Assembly (NCBI GenBank): GCA_937943575.1
Contig: CALEAV010000028.1
Location: 1-64,000 of the forward strand
Reading direction: 5' to 3'
Source of the DNA: an uncultured bacterium
GTDB taxonomy: Bacteria; Desulfobacterota; Desulfobaccia; Desulfobaccales; 0-14-0-80-60-11
DNA length: 64,000 nt
A program made the translations under genes and the position numbers. This document shows, piece after piece, positions 42,790 to 51,698 of this stretch (position 1 is its first letter; every line of letters begins with the position of its first letter). The notes beneath the pieces are model-generated. The model saw only the letters and a list, made by a program, of their open reading frames with translations, ran no database searches and was not told where the DNA came from.

Positions 42790-45774
42790 CTACACCAGCC
42801 CGCCGAAGCGGCGCTGCCAGGCCCGGGCCAGCTCCGGCAGACTGATGTCTATAATTTTACTGGAATTAAAAGACAGGCGAAAGGTCCGGTCGGGTCGCAC
42901 CCGGCCCAGGTGGATGAGGGGGCTGCCCTCAAAGAGGGCCTCCACCTCCTGGCGGTGCTCCGGGGCGACACTGATAAGAAACCGCCCGGCGGATTCGGAG
43001 TAGAGCGCTGCGTGGGCCGGTCCCCCGGGGAGGACGGGGCCGACCTCCGCCTCCACCCCCAGTCCGGCGGCCAGGCTCACCAGGGCCAGGTGCACCCCCA
43101 GTCCGCCCCGGGAGAGAGCCCGGCAGGAGGCGAGAAGCCCCCGGGCCAGGACCTCCTCCAGCCTGCGATAGTAGGGCAGGAAGTCGTCGCTGCGGACCTT
43201 CGGCACGCTCAGGCCGGTATAGCCCAAAAGCTCATAGAATTCGGAGCCCCCCAGCTCCGGCTGGGTCCGGCCCAGGACATAGAGGTGATCGCCCGGGGCC
43301 TTGAGCTCAGGGCCCGTCACCCGGGCCAGGTCGTCCACAGGGGCCACCCCGGTGAAGAAGAGGGTGGGGAGACCGGAGACCCGGTGGGTCTCGCCGAAGG
43401 CCCCCGGATGCACCCCGTCCACATACATGCTGTCCTTGCCGGAGAGCAGCGGCACGCCGTACGCGAGGCAAAGATCCTTCACCGCCCGGCAGGCCCGGAT
43501 GAGCTGGGCCGCCTTGAACCTGCCGTCGGGGTTGCGCTCCGGGTGATACTCGATGCTGGGCCAGCAGAAGTTGTCCACCCCGCCGAGGTGCTCCAGGGAG
43601 GCGCCCACGCTCAGCAGCCGGCGCACTGCTTCGTCGATGGTCACCGCGGCCATGTGATAGGCGTCGATGCGGCTGTAGGCGGGGTTCAGGGCCAGGGCCA
43701 CCGCCAGGCCGCGGCGGGAGTCCAGCCGGGGCCGCAGCACCGCGGCGTCCGCCGGAATGGCGACGGCCCGGCCGGTCAGGGGCTTGAGGACGCTTCCCCC
43801 TTGCACCTCATGGTCGTATTGCCGGGGGATCCACTCCCGGGAGCAGAGATTGGGCCGGTCCAGAAGAGCCAGGAGGAGGTTTGTATGATCCTCCACCTCC
43901 CCCAGGACCGGCTCGCTGAGGCGCATCTCCGGCGGGATCCACTCCGCCTCAAATTCCCAGGGCGGGAAATCCTGCTCCAGGAAGGAGAGCTCCACCGCGG
44001 CGCAGGTTTTCTCCTGGTAGCGCACCATCAGGAGGCCAGTGTCGGTGAAGCGGCCGATGGCGGCCACCTCCACCTCGTGGCGCCGGGCCAGTTGCCGAAA
44101 GGCGGCCTCATCTTCCGGGGCCACCCCCACCACCATGCGCTCCTGGGACTCGGAGACCCAGATCTCCCAGGGGTCCAGGCCGGTGTATTTCAGGGGCACC
44201 TGCTCCAGCCAGACCTCGGCGCCCCCGGCCAGCCGGGCGGATTCCCCCACGGCGCTGGAGAGCCCGCCGCCGCCGCAGTCGGTGATGAAGCGGATATAGC
44301 CCCGGTCCCGGGCCTCCAGCAGGAAATCGTGGAGTTTCTTCTGGGTGTAGGGGTCGCCGATCTGCACGTGGCCCGCCGGCGTCCCGGGGGTGGCCACCTC
44401 CGAGGAGGCGGTGACCCCGTGGATGCCGTCGGCGCCCACCCGGCCGCCGCACATGAGAATGAGGTCCCCGGGACGGGCCGCCTTGGAAAAGCCCGCCCGG
44501 CCGGCCACCTCTCGGGGCAGGAGCCCCACCGCGGCCACAAAGACCAGGCACTTGCCCAGATAGCTCTCGTCGAAATAGAGGGCCCCGGCCACCGTGGGGA
44601 TGCCGCTTTTGTTGCCGCCGTCCCTCACACCTTCGATGACCCCGTCCAGGAGCCGCCGGGGGTGGAGCCGGGGGGTCAGCGGCCCGGGGTAGTCCCGGGG
44701 GCCGACGCAGAAACCATACAGCCCGGCGATGAGTCTGGCGCCCTGGCCGGTGCCCAGGGGGTCCCGATACACCCCCACGATGCCGGTGAGGGAGCCGCCG
44801 TAGGCCTCCAGGTTGGAGGGGGAGTTGTGGGTCTCGCCCTTGATGACATAGCAGAACTCCTCGTCAAAGGCGCCCACCCCGGCGTTGTCCCACAGGACCG
44901 AGAGCACCCAGGGTTTCTCCTTGGCCAGGGCCAGGGTGGGGGCTTTGATGCAGTGCTCGAAGGGGTTGTCCAGCAGGAAGCGCTCCCCGGTGGCCAGATC
45001 GGTGTAGTGGAACCGGCCCCGGAAGGTGTTGTGGTTGCAGTGGTCGCTCCGGGCCTGGGCGAGGTATTCCAGCTCCACGTCGGTCAAGGGCCCCAGCCCC
45101 AGCTCGGCCCGCCGGGCCAGGACCGCCGGCCGGGAGAAATACTCCAGGATGACGGGCAGGTCCTGCTCCCGCAAGGCCAGGTGGCGGGCGGCGCTCAGGG
45201 CGGCCAGCTCCCGGGGCGAGGTGAGGGGGAACTCCTGCACCCTGGGCTCGTGGGCCAGCTCCACTTTCGGGAGGATGAGGCCCACGCCCGCGGCGGGGTC
45301 CCAGTCCGCCCGGGAGTAGACCCGGTATTCCTGGATGAGGTCGTTGGCCAGAAGCTCCCTGGCCAGGCGCTCCATCTGGGCCCGGGTGAGCTCCGGCCCC
45401 CGGATGACGTAGAGCCGGGACGTGTAGACCTGGGCCTCCGGGGGCAGGGGCCGCCTCAGGAAGGCGGCGACGGCCTCCTTGGCCACTGCGCCGGCGGTGT
45501 CCCGGACCCCGGGGCGGAAGCCCACCCACACCGCCCAGTCCGGGTCCCGGGCCAAGGGGGCGTAGCTGCTCACCTGAGTCACCGGGTTGGTGAAGATCTC
45601 CGTGCGCACCGCCTCCCACTCCACTGGGGTGAGGTCCAGATCCAGGGTGAGGAGCCGGATGACGCGCACCTCCGACAAAGCAAAGCCGAAATATTCCGCG
45701 GCCTTGCGGGCCACGACGGCGCCGTCGGCGTCCGGCAGTTCCGGCCGCCAGGCGATCTCCAGTCTCCGGGGCAT
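42790..45774 (-). CDS. purL: Phosphoribosylformylglycinamidine synthase, PurS-PurS-PurL fusion
   Basis: The 994-aa protein catalyses FGAR to FGAM with ATP and ammonia in purine synthesis. Two N-terminal modules (about 1-85 and 88-165) each resemble PurS: RPELPDADG...LTLDLDLTP...FTNPVTQ and RPGVRDTAG...LARELLANDLIQEY. The PurL core follows, with QARSDHCNHNTFRG, YVIKGETHNSPSNLEAYGG, GNKSGIPTVAGAL, CGGRVGADGIHG, GDPYTQKK, TDCGGGGLSSA and LSGKDSMYVDG. There is no glutaminase domain, so a separate PurQ is needed. ATG 45774 follows GGAGGAACTGCTGAT. Confidence 0.92.
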   Translation of the reverse strand: MPRRLEIAWRPELPDADGAVVARKAAEYFGFALSEVRVIRLLTLDLDLTPVEWEAVRTEIFTNPVTQVSSYAPLARDPDWAVWVGFRPGVRDTAGAVAKEAVAAFLRRPLPPEAQVYTSRLYVIRGPELTRAQMERLARELLANDLIQEYRVYSRADWDPAAGVGLILPKVELAHEPRVQEFPLTSPRELAALSAARHLALREQDLPVILEYFSRPAVLARRAELGLGPLTDVELEYLAQARSDHCNHNTFRGRFHYTDLATGERFLLDNPFEHCIKAPTLALAKEKPWVLSVLWDNAGVGAFDEEFCYVIKGETHNSPSNLEAYGGSLTGIVGVYRDPLGTGQGARLIAGLYGFCVGPRDYPGPLTPRLHPRRLLDGVIEGVRDGGNKSGIPTVAGALYFDESYLGKCLVFVAAVGLLPREVAGRAGFSKAARPGDLILMCGGRVGADGIHGVTASSEVATPGTPAGHVQIGDPYTQKKLHDFLLEARDRGYIRFITDCGGGGLSSAVGESARLAGGAEVWLEQVPLKYTGLDPWEIWVSESQERMVVGVAPEDEAAFRQLARRHEVEVAAIGRFTDTGLLMVRYQEKTCAAVELSFLEQDFPPWEFEAEWIPPEMRLSEPVLGEVEDHTNLLLALLDRPNLCSREWIPRQYDHEVQGGSVLKPLTGRAVAIPADAAVLRPRLDSRRGLAVALALNPAYSRIDAYHMAAVTIDEAVRRLLSVGASLEHLGGVDNFCWPSIEYHPERNPDGRFKAAQLIRACRAVKDLCLAYGVPLLSGKDSMYVDGVHPGAFGETHRVSGLPTLFFTGVAPVDDLARVTGPELKAPGDHLYVLGRTQPELGGSEFYELLGYTGLSVPKVRSDDFLPYYRRLEEVLARGLLASCRALSRGGLGVHLALVSLAAGLGVEAEVGPVLPGGPAHAALYSESAGRFLISVAPEHRQEVEALFEGSPLIHLGRVRPDRTFRLSFNSSKIIDISLPELARAWQRRFGGLV

Positions 45775-46253
45775 ATCAGCAGTTCCTCCCCACCCCCGGC
45801 CCATTCCCAGAAGGGGTGCAGGGGGCCGTCAGGCGCTGAGGGTCAGGGATGTCAGGGATGATGTCCGAATATATCCCAAAGGCAGGGGAGAGGAAAGACA
45901 AAGGGGGCGCCGGTCAGGGTCCGGCAGCCTGGGAGGAGGCGCGGCGTTCCATGCCGGTCGCCTTGGACGGGGAGTATCGCCTGGTGGACTTGCGCCGCCA
46001 CCGGGAGGCGCCGCCTTCCAGGCCGGTCCCTTCTTGATCAAGGGTGTCCTGCTCGGCTGTCCAGCCCCCGGAGCAGCCGGCGTCGCGTTATCTTCAGGTC
46101 GCTGTCTTTATCAAAGGGGACCGGAACCTGCCATGCCCGGCTGAAGGGAGAACCCTCAGAAGCGATAAGACCGCCACGGGACCAGGTGCGGAAAACCGCC
46201 GGGTGCGCCCGCCAGGATCGTGGGCAGGCAGCCGGACCGGCCCGCCGGGATGG
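45775..46253. other. 479-bp spacer with imperfect duplication
   Basis: No gene is seen. Two related blocks, GGGAGGAGGCGCGGCGTTCC... (from 45931) and GGGAGGCGCCGCCTTCC... (from about 46003), each continue into a CCGGTC-CC-like end, with a spacing of 69-72 bp. A third weak, partly inverted relative (TTTATCAAAGGGGACCGG) lies at about 46108-46125. Confidence 0.45.
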
Positions 46254-46427
46254 TCAGGAAAACAGGAGCTGGGCCGGGCCGTAGAGGCGGTTCATAACCA
46301 CCTGGCCCAGAAAGACCACCGAAGCGAAGATGGCCAGGGCAATGCCGGCGATGAGGAGGCCGTATTCCACGCTGCTGGCGCCGTCGTCCGCCTGCCACAA
46401 GCCGAAGAGGGGCATCCGGGGGGTCAT
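46254..46427 (-). CDS. Flp/Fap-type pilin, short orphan gene
   Basis: This 57-aa reading frame, too short for most gene finders, begins at ATG 46427 with GGGAG 6 nt upstream. It encodes a short leader (MTPRMPLFGLWQADDG), then ASSVEYGLLIAGIALAIFAS, the classic Flp pilin helix with Glu at position 5-6 of the mature region, and a short tail. Flp pilins are cleaved by TadV-type prepilin peptidase and assembled by the Tad system. No tad gene lies in the window. It sits between purL and the nucleotidyltransferase gene. Confidence 0.8.
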   Translation of the reverse strand: MTPRMPLFGLWQADDGASSVEYGLLIAGIALAIFASVVFLGQVVMNRLYGPAQLLFS

Positions 46428-46481
46428 GGGGGCTCCCTTCCCAGACCTTTTCCCCCCTCATCGGCATTCAAGACCGCGAAC

Positions 46482-46976
46482 TTAAAACTCTTTTGTCCCC
46501 CTGTCCTGGAGGCGCCTGAGAAGCCCGGTGGTGGAATACCCCGCCACATAGGGGATGATGATGACCCGGCCGCCCCGGGCCAGCACTTCCTCCCGGCCCG
46601 CCACCTCCTCGGGGCGGTAATCCCCCCCCTTCACCAGGACGTCGGGCCCCAGCTCGCGGATGAGCTCCCGGGGGGTGTCCTCGGGGAACAGCACCACCCG
46701 GTCCACGCAGGCCAGGGCGGCCAGCACCCGGGCCCGGTCGGCCTCAGAATTGAGGGGCCGCCCGGGGCCCTTGCCCAGGCGCCGGACCGAGGCATCGGTG
46801 TTCACCGCCACGATGAGGGCGTCCCCCAAGGCCCGGGCCGCCTCCAGATATTCCACATGGCCCCGGTGCAGGAGGTCAAAGCAGCCGTTGGTGAAGACCA
46901 CCCGCCTCCCCTGGGCCTGCTCGGCCTTCACCCAGCGGACCGCCTCCCCCCGGCTGAGGATCTTTCCTGCCGTCAT
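46482..46976 (-). CDS. rfaE2: D-glycero-beta-D-manno-heptose 1-phosphate adenylyltransferase (HldE C-terminal type)
   Basis: The 164-aa nucleotidyltransferase shows [23 protein letters not shown] (HxGH signature), [48 protein letters not shown] and the [11 protein letters not shown] end. It makes ADP-heptose, the LPS inner-core precursor, indicating a Gram-negative envelope. It is a stand-alone RfaE2, so the kinase must be elsewhere. ATG 46976 is used; conservation begins directly after. Confidence 0.93.
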   Translation of the reverse strand: MTAGKILSRGEAVRWVKAEQAQGRRVVFTNGCFDLLHRGHVEYLEAARALGDALIVAVNTDASVRRLGKGPGRPLNSEADRARVLAALACVDRVVLFPEDTPRELIRELGPDVLVKGGDYRPEEVAGREEVLARGGRVIIIPYVAGYSTTGLLRRLQDRGTKEF

Positions 46977-47378
46977 GGCCTGTCCCACTCTCCCTTGGGC
47001 AGGGCTCCTTGCGGAACGGAACCTTCGGCGATGCACCCGGGTGGGGCGCAGGTGCCCGGAAGCCTGGCCCCGCGCTCCTCCCCTGCCTCCCCTCCCTTAG
47101 CCCCCGGGGCGGGGCGGGCAGGAGCGCCCCTTCGGGGCTCAGGTGGAACGGGGGCCGGGGGCCCCTCCGCCCTGCTTAGAGCTTCCCCTCCCCCTTCGGA
47201 GGCCTGCCCATTGAACGGGGGAGGGGGCGGGGAACCACCTCCCGGCCCCCTTTCCCAAAACTTGTGCAGCAAGGGGCGGGCCTCGGCACTGTGTCGCTCA
47301 TCAACCCTCCCCCGGCCCCCTCTTCCAGGAGCTTCGCCACCTCCCCCGGGGTCGACGGCCGGCGGCCCAAACATCCGC
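46977..47378. other. 402-bp GC-rich spacer
   Basis: No gene or RNA is recognised. The stretch is strongly C/G-biased with several GGGGCC/CCCC runs (47100-47260) that could fold, but I see no clear copy of the dispersed element and no T-tract terminator. Confidence 0.45.
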
Positions 47379-48140
47379 TCATCCCGCCCGGAAGCCGGGG
47401 GGCGCCACCCGGGCCACGGTGAGGACCCGCACCTCCCGGGCCCCGGCGGCCAGCAAGGCCCGGCTGCACTCCCTAACGGTGGCCCCGGTGGTATAGACGT
47501 CGTCCACCAAAAGCACGCTTTTCCCCTGAATCATTTCCGGCCGCCGCACCGCAAAGGCCCGGCGCACGTTCTCCCGCCGGGCCGTGGGGCTCAGCCCCGT
47601 CTGCGGCTGGGTGTGCCGGGTGCGCACCAGGGCGTCCCGGAGAAGCCGGCCGGGAAGGGCCCGGGCCAGCAGCAGCGCCTGGTTGAAGCCCCGCTCCCGC
47701 AAGCGGCGCACATGCAGGGGCACGGGCACCATGAGGTCGCAGGCGGCGGCGAACCCGAGGCAGGCGGGCTCCGTCAGCCAATGGGTGAGGAGCGGCAGGT
47801 ATTCCAGGCGGCGGTGATATTTGAACTGCTTGATGGCTTGGCCGCTTAAGCCCTCCTCCTCATAGACCACCGCGGCCCGGGCCGCCGCGAAGGGCGGAGG
47901 CTCCTTCAGGCACCAGCCGCAGGGGCGGTCCGGCCCCTGGCGATGGATAAACAGGCGGCCGCAGCGGGGACACATGGGGCTTTGTACCCGCGGGACCCTG
48001 GCCTCGCAGGCGGGGCAGAGGGCCGCCGGGGCCCGGGGGGCCACCGCCTCCCCACAGAAGAGGCACAGCCGGGGCAGGAAAAAATCCAGGGTGTAGGCGG
48101 CGAGATTTCTGAGGGAATCCCTGAGCGCGGCGAGGAGCAT
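47379..48140 (-). CDS. comF: ComF family phosphoribosyltransferase-like protein
   Basis: The 253-aa protein has an N-terminal zinc-finger region (CLFCGEAVAPRAPAALCPACEA, CPRCG, CGWC) and a PRTase-fold domain with VVYEEEGLSGQAIKQFKYHRR, VPVPLHVRRLRERGFNQALLLARAL and the PRPP loop VLLVDDVYTTGATVRECS. ComF proteins assist DNA uptake and natural transformation or nucleotide salvage. It begins 5 nt after the PHP gene with GTGAGGGGA overlapping that gene's stop. Confidence 0.93.
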   Translation of the reverse strand: MLLAALRDSLRNLAAYTLDFFLPRLCLFCGEAVAPRAPAALCPACEARVPRVQSPMCPRCGRLFIHRQGPDRPCGWCLKEPPPFAAARAAVVYEEEGLSGQAIKQFKYHRRLEYLPLLTHWLTEPACLGFAAACDLMVPVPLHVRRLRERGFNQALLLARALPGRLLRDALVRTRHTQPQTGLSPTARRENVRRAFAVRRPEMIQGKSVLLVDDVYTTGATVRECSRALLAAGAREVRVLTVARVAPPGFRAG

Positions 48141-48145
48141 TCCCC

Positions 48146-48805
48146 TCACCTGAGGCGGGCTGCCAGGCGGCGGGCCAGGGTCTCGGCGTGCTGAAAGAGG
48201 GCCTCCACCTCGGCGTCCTCCAACCCGGCGCCCAGGGCCACCCGGCGGGCTTCCTCCCGGGTGATGAGGTCGCCGGGCGCATGGGCGTCGGTGTTGACCG
48301 TGAGGGCGGCCCCGGCGGCCACAGCCAGCCTGGCCACCCGGCCGTTGGCCAGGGAGTGCCCCTTGCGGGCGGAGAGCTCCAGGGTGATGCCCCGGGCGGC
48401 GGCCAGGTCCGCCTCCTTGGGGGTCAGAAGCCCGGGATGGGCCAGGATGTCGATGTCCGCCTCCAGCCCGGCCCGGTTGGTGCCCGGCGCCACCGGCTCC
48501 ACCAGGGTCTCCCCGTGGATGACGATGAGGGGCACCCCCAGCTCCCGGGCCTGGGCCACCAGCCCCCCAATCTGTTCCGGCGGCACGTGGGTGAACTCCA
48601 GCCCCGGGATGAGCACCGGCGCCAGCCCCCGGTTGAGGCTGGCCGCCGCCACCTCCAGGCGGGCGAAGACCTCCCTGAAATTGCTGGCGTCCACGTGGTC
48701 GGTGATGCCCAGATAACGGTAGCCCTTCACCTGGGCCCGGCGCCACAGCTCCGCGGGGATCAGCTCCCCGTCGCTGTTGAGGGTGTGGGTGTGCAAATCA
48801 ATCAT
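48146..48805 (-). CDS. PHP-domain phosphoesterase (histidinol-phosphatase-like)
   Basis: The 219-aa protein starts with DLHTHTLNSDGEL (metal ligands) and continues with YLGITDHVDASN, GLEFTHVPPEQI, DILAHPGLLTPKEADLAAARGITLELSARKGHS and LTVNTDAHAPGDL. The PHP fold uses a trinuclear metal centre for phosphoester hydrolysis, and the histidinol-phosphatase-like subfamily is broad, so the substrate is unknown. It is coupled to comF. Confidence 0.88.
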   Translation of the reverse strand: MIDLHTHTLNSDGELIPAELWRRAQVKGYRYLGITDHVDASNFREVFARLEVAAASLNRGLAPVLIPGLEFTHVPPEQIGGLVAQARELGVPLIVIHGETLVEPVAPGTNRAGLEADIDILAHPGLLTPKEADLAAARGITLELSARKGHSLANGRVARLAVAAGAALTVNTDAHAPGDLITREEARRVALGAGLEDAEVEALFQHAETLARRLAARLR

Positions 48806-48950
48806 GCAGATGAAGAACGGGCCGCCAGCCTTCCCCCTCCTCCCCTGGCCGCGGCCCTGGTCGAGGCCCCCCTGGGGCAGGCAAAGGCCGGATCACCCCC
48901 CGCCCCCGACCTACACCTTCGGCTTGGGCGCCCTGGGCGCACCACCGGCC

Positions 48951-49448
48951 CTACATCTTGTATTTCCCGAAGTCCTCCGGATCCAGGGACTCCAGGATTT
49001 CGGTCCACTTCTTGGCTTCGTCGTTGGTGATGGCCTCCTGGGCGGCCAGATCCACCCGCCGGGCCTTGCGAATGACCTCCTCGGCCACGTAGATGGGGCA
49101 CTTGGCCCGCAACGCCAAGGCGATGGCGTCGCTGGGGCGGGCGTCGATGGTCAGCTCCCGGCCGTCCCGGAACAGGTGGATGAGGGCAAAGTAGGTGTTG
49201 TCCCTGAGATCGCAGACCTCCACCTTGACGACGCTGGTTTCCGTGGTGTCCAGGATGTTTTTCAGGAGGTCATGGGTCATGGGGCGGGAAAATTTGATGT
49301 TCTCCAGCTCGCTGGCAATGGCGGTGGCCTCCAGCAAACCGATCCAGATGGGGACCGCCTTGTCCGAGTCCACATCCTTGAGAATCATGATGGGGCTGTT
49401 GGTAAAGGGGTCAATGGTCAGGCCCGACACCACCATCTGCCGATACAT
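48951..49448 (-). CDS. Bifunctional nuclease-domain (BFN/DUF151) protein
   Basis: The 165-aa protein shows LTIDPFTNSPIMILKDVDSDKAVPIWIGLLEA, RPMTHDLL, VEVCDLRDNTYFALIHL and IDARPSDAIALALRAKCPIYVAEEV, the DUF151 pattern. Plant homologues have RNase and DNase activity; the bacterial role is not established. ATG 49448 has GGAGGTAGG upstream. It follows miaB on the same strand (44-nt gap), a frequent arrangement in this group. Confidence 0.93.
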   Translation of the reverse strand: MYRQMVVSGLTIDPFTNSPIMILKDVDSDKAVPIWIGLLEATAIASELENIKFSRPMTHDLLKNILDTTETSVVKVEVCDLRDNTYFALIHLFRDGRELTIDARPSDAIALALRAKCPIYVAEEVIRKARRVDLAAQEAITNDEAKKWTEILESLDPEDFGKYKM

Positions 49449-49492
49449 ACCTACCTCCTCGGAGCGCCGGACCCCTGAGATCCCAAGCGGCC

Positions 49493-50809
49493 CTACGCCT
49501 CCCGCACCCACCTCCCTCTGAGGGAATGGGGGTGTGCCTCGGTGATTTCCACCTGCGCCAGCTTCCCGACCAGGTGCCGGGGGCCGGCAAAGTTGACCAC
49601 CTGATTGGTCCTGAGCCTCCCGGTGAGCCCGCCGCCCCGCTTGCTCTCCCCCTCCACCAGCACCTCCCCGGTCCGCCCCACCAGCCGGCGGTGGGCCGCC
49701 AGGGTAAGCTCCGAGAGCAGGGCCTGCAGCCGCGCCAGCCTGTCGCTCTTCACCTCCTCGGGCACCTGATCCGGGAAGCTGGCGGCCCGGGTCCGGGGCC
49801 GGGGGGAATACTTGAAGGAGAAGGCGGCCTCAAAGCCGGCCTCCTGGACCAGCTCCAGGGTGGCCTGAAAATCCGCCTCGGTCTCCCCGGGAAAGCCGAC
49901 GATGAGGTCGGTGCTGAGGGCGATCTCCGGGCAGGCCCGCCGCAGTTTGGCCACCTTGTCCAGATAGGCCGCCCGGGTGTAGCCCCGGTTCATGGCCGCC
50001 AGGATGCGGTCCGAGCCGGACTGGGCCGGCAGGTGCAGGTGCTCGCACAGAGGCGGCAGCTCCGCAAAGGCGGCGATGAGCTCCTCGGAGAGGTCCTTGG
50101 GGTGCGAGGTGGCAAACCTGAGCCTGGCCAGCCCCGGCAAGGCCGCCAGCCGGTCCAAAAGCTGCCGGAAGGTGAGGGGCTCCGGCAGGCCCCGGCCGTA
50201 GGAGTTGACGTTCTGCCCCAGGAGGGTGACCTCCTGGCCCCCGGCGGCCAGAAAATCCCGCACCTCCGCCTCGATGTCGTCCGGGGGCCGGCTCACCTCC
50301 CGGCCCCGCACGTAGGGGACGACGCAGAAGGTGCAGAAGTTGTCGCAACCCTGCATGATGGTGACGTAGCCCTGGATGACCCCGGCGGGCCACCGGCGGC
50401 GCAGCCCGAAGAGGCCCTCCCGCAGCTCCACGTCCACGGTGCGGCTCACCTCGGCCTGGCGCACCAGCTCCGGCAGGCGCCAGACCCCGTGGGTGCCGAA
50501 GACCAGGTCCAGGTGGGGCGCCGCGGCCACAAGGCGCTCCCCCTCCTGCTGGGCCACACAGCCCCCCACCCCCACGATGAGGTGGGGCCGGCGGCGCTTC
50601 AGGGCCTTGAGGCTCCCCAGGAGGCTCAGCACCTTGTGCTCCGATTTCTTCCGGATGGCGCAGGTGTTGATGAGATAGAGGTCGGCCTCCTCCGGGTCGC
50701 AGGTGAGCTCATACTCCGGCGCCAGCACCTGGGCCATGAGCTGGGAGTCCGCCACGTTCATCTGACAGCCGAAGGTGCGCAGATACAGCTTCTTTTTCGG
50801 AGCCGCCAT
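49493..50809 (-). CDS. miaB: tRNA-2-methylthio-N6-dimethylallyladenosine synthase
   Basis: This radical-SAM methylthiotransferase (438 aa) adds the 2-methylthio group to i6A37 of tRNAs reading UNN codons. The N-terminal MTTase domain has Cys15, Cys50 and Cys84 for the auxiliary [4Fe-4S] cluster (RTFGCQMN, INTCAIRKK, GVGGCVAQQ). The radical-SAM site is Cys155/159/162 in QGCDNFCTFCVVPYVRGRE. A C-terminal TRAM domain ends the protein. ATG 50809 is used; the extra 32 upstream codons are not conserved. Confidence 0.96.
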   Translation of the reverse strand: MAAPKKKLYLRTFGCQMNVADSQLMAQVLAPEYELTCDPEEADLYLINTCAIRKKSEHKVLSLLGSLKALKRRRPHLIVGVGGCVAQQEGERLVAAAPHLDLVFGTHGVWRLPELVRQAEVSRTVDVELREGLFGLRRRWPAGVIQGYVTIMQGCDNFCTFCVVPYVRGREVSRPPDDIEAEVRDFLAAGGQEVTLLGQNVNSYGRGLPEPLTFRQLLDRLAALPGLARLRFATSHPKDLSEELIAAFAELPPLCEHLHLPAQSGSDRILAAMNRGYTRAAYLDKVAKLRRACPEIALSTDLIVGFPGETEADFQATLELVQEAGFEAAFSFKYSPRPRTRAASFPDQVPEEVKSDRLARLQALLSELTLAAHRRLVGRTGEVLVEGESKRGGGLTGRLRTNQVVNFAGPRHLVGKLAQVEITEAHPHSLRGRWVREA

Positions 50810-50833
50810 GGCTCTTATTAAATCCGAATCCCC

Positions 50834-50939
50834 CGGCCTTGTCAACCGGGCCCTGCCGGAGCCTTGCCGCTGGACAAGGCCGTCCGGGCGGGGTAAAATC
50901 CCCACCAGGAGGGGGAAAAGGCGGCAGGGGATTTACCCC
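50834..50939. repeat. Two consecutive inverted repeats in the miaB/rhomboid promoter gap
   Basis: CGGCCTTGTC (50834-50843) is perfectly inverted as GACAAGGCCG (50873-50882). Just downstream GGGGTAAAATCCCC (50890-50903) is inverted as GGGGATTTACCCC (50927-50939), 13 bp with one missing T. Together they fill most of the 150-bp divergent spacer and end 20 nt before the rhomboid ATG. They could be operators or mRNA leader hairpins. Confidence 0.65.
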
Positions 50940-50959
50940 GGCCCCACAGCAGCCCGGCC

Positions 50960-51691
50960 ATGATTCCTCTGCGCGGCGCCGCGGCCAAAGGACGCTTTCC
51001 CTGGATCACCGTGGGCCTCATCGGGGCCAACGTCCTGGTGTTCCTCTACACCCTCTACATCGGCCCCCAGGCCACCCTCCACCTCTACTTCAAGGGCGGC
51101 GCGGTGCCGGCCAAGCTGAGCCAGCTCAAGCTCCTCTCCCAGGGGTCCCTGTCCCTTCTGGCCACCATGTTCATCTCCCTCTTCCTGCACGCCGGCTGGG
51201 TGCACCTGTTGGGGAACTTATGGTTTCTCTGGGTCTTTGGGGAGGCTTTGGAGGACGACCTGGGGCATGGGCGCTTCCTCCTTTTTTATTTCTTCTCCGG
51301 CTTTTTCGCCTGCCTCTTCCATGTGCTGGCCTCCAGCCGCCTGGACGCCCCCCTCATCGGCGCCAGCGGTGCCATCGCCGGGGTAATGGGGGCCTATCTC
51401 CTGCGCCTGCCTCAGACCCCCATCCTCACCTTGGTCTTCTGGCGCCTGCGGCTGCAGACCATTCCGGTGCCGGCCTTTGTCTGGCTCCTTCTGTGGCTGG
51501 GCCTGCAGTTTTACGGCCTGCGCCAGGGCGGCACCGTGGCTTGGGTGGCCCACCTGGGGGGCTTCGCCACCGGGCTGTTGGCCGTCAATCTGTTTACGCC
51601 GCTGGAGCCCCGGCTGCAACGCCAGACGGTGACGGAGGTGCTGCGGTCCGCTCCCAGGCGGCGGCCGAGCCGCAACCGCCGCCGCTCCTGA
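50960..51691 (+). CDS. Rhomboid family intramembrane serine protease
   Basis: The 243-aa membrane protease has about seven hydrophobic segments, HAGWVHLLGNLWFLWVFG (the HxxxN motif), the nucleophile Ser136 in IGASGAIAGVMGAYLL and catalytic His198 in WVAHLGGFATG. It cleaves membrane proteins within or near transmembrane helices. A basic C-terminal tail (PRRRPSRNRRRS) is cytoplasmic. ATG 50960 lacks a clear ribosome-binding site but follows the strong inverted repeat at 50890-50939. Confidence 0.93.
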   Translation: MIPLRGAAAKGRFPWITVGLIGANVLVFLYTLYIGPQATLHLYFKGGAVPAKLSQLKLLSQGSLSLLATMFISLFLHAGWVHLLGNLWFLWVFGEALEDDLGHGRFLLFYFFSGFFACLFHVLASSRLDAPLIGASGAIAGVMGAYLLRLPQTPILTLVFWRLRLQTIPVPAFVWLLLWLGLQFYGLRQGGTVAWVAHLGGFATGLLAVNLFTPLEPRLQRQTVTEVLRSAPRRRPSRNRRRS

Positions 51692-51698
51692 CCCTGCC

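Noticed and set aside
42535-45861. 1108-aa open frame on the plus strand opposite purL
   Set aside because: It is the antisense shadow of a high-GC gene: Gly/Pro/Gln/His-rich composition, no family motif, no ribosome-binding site.
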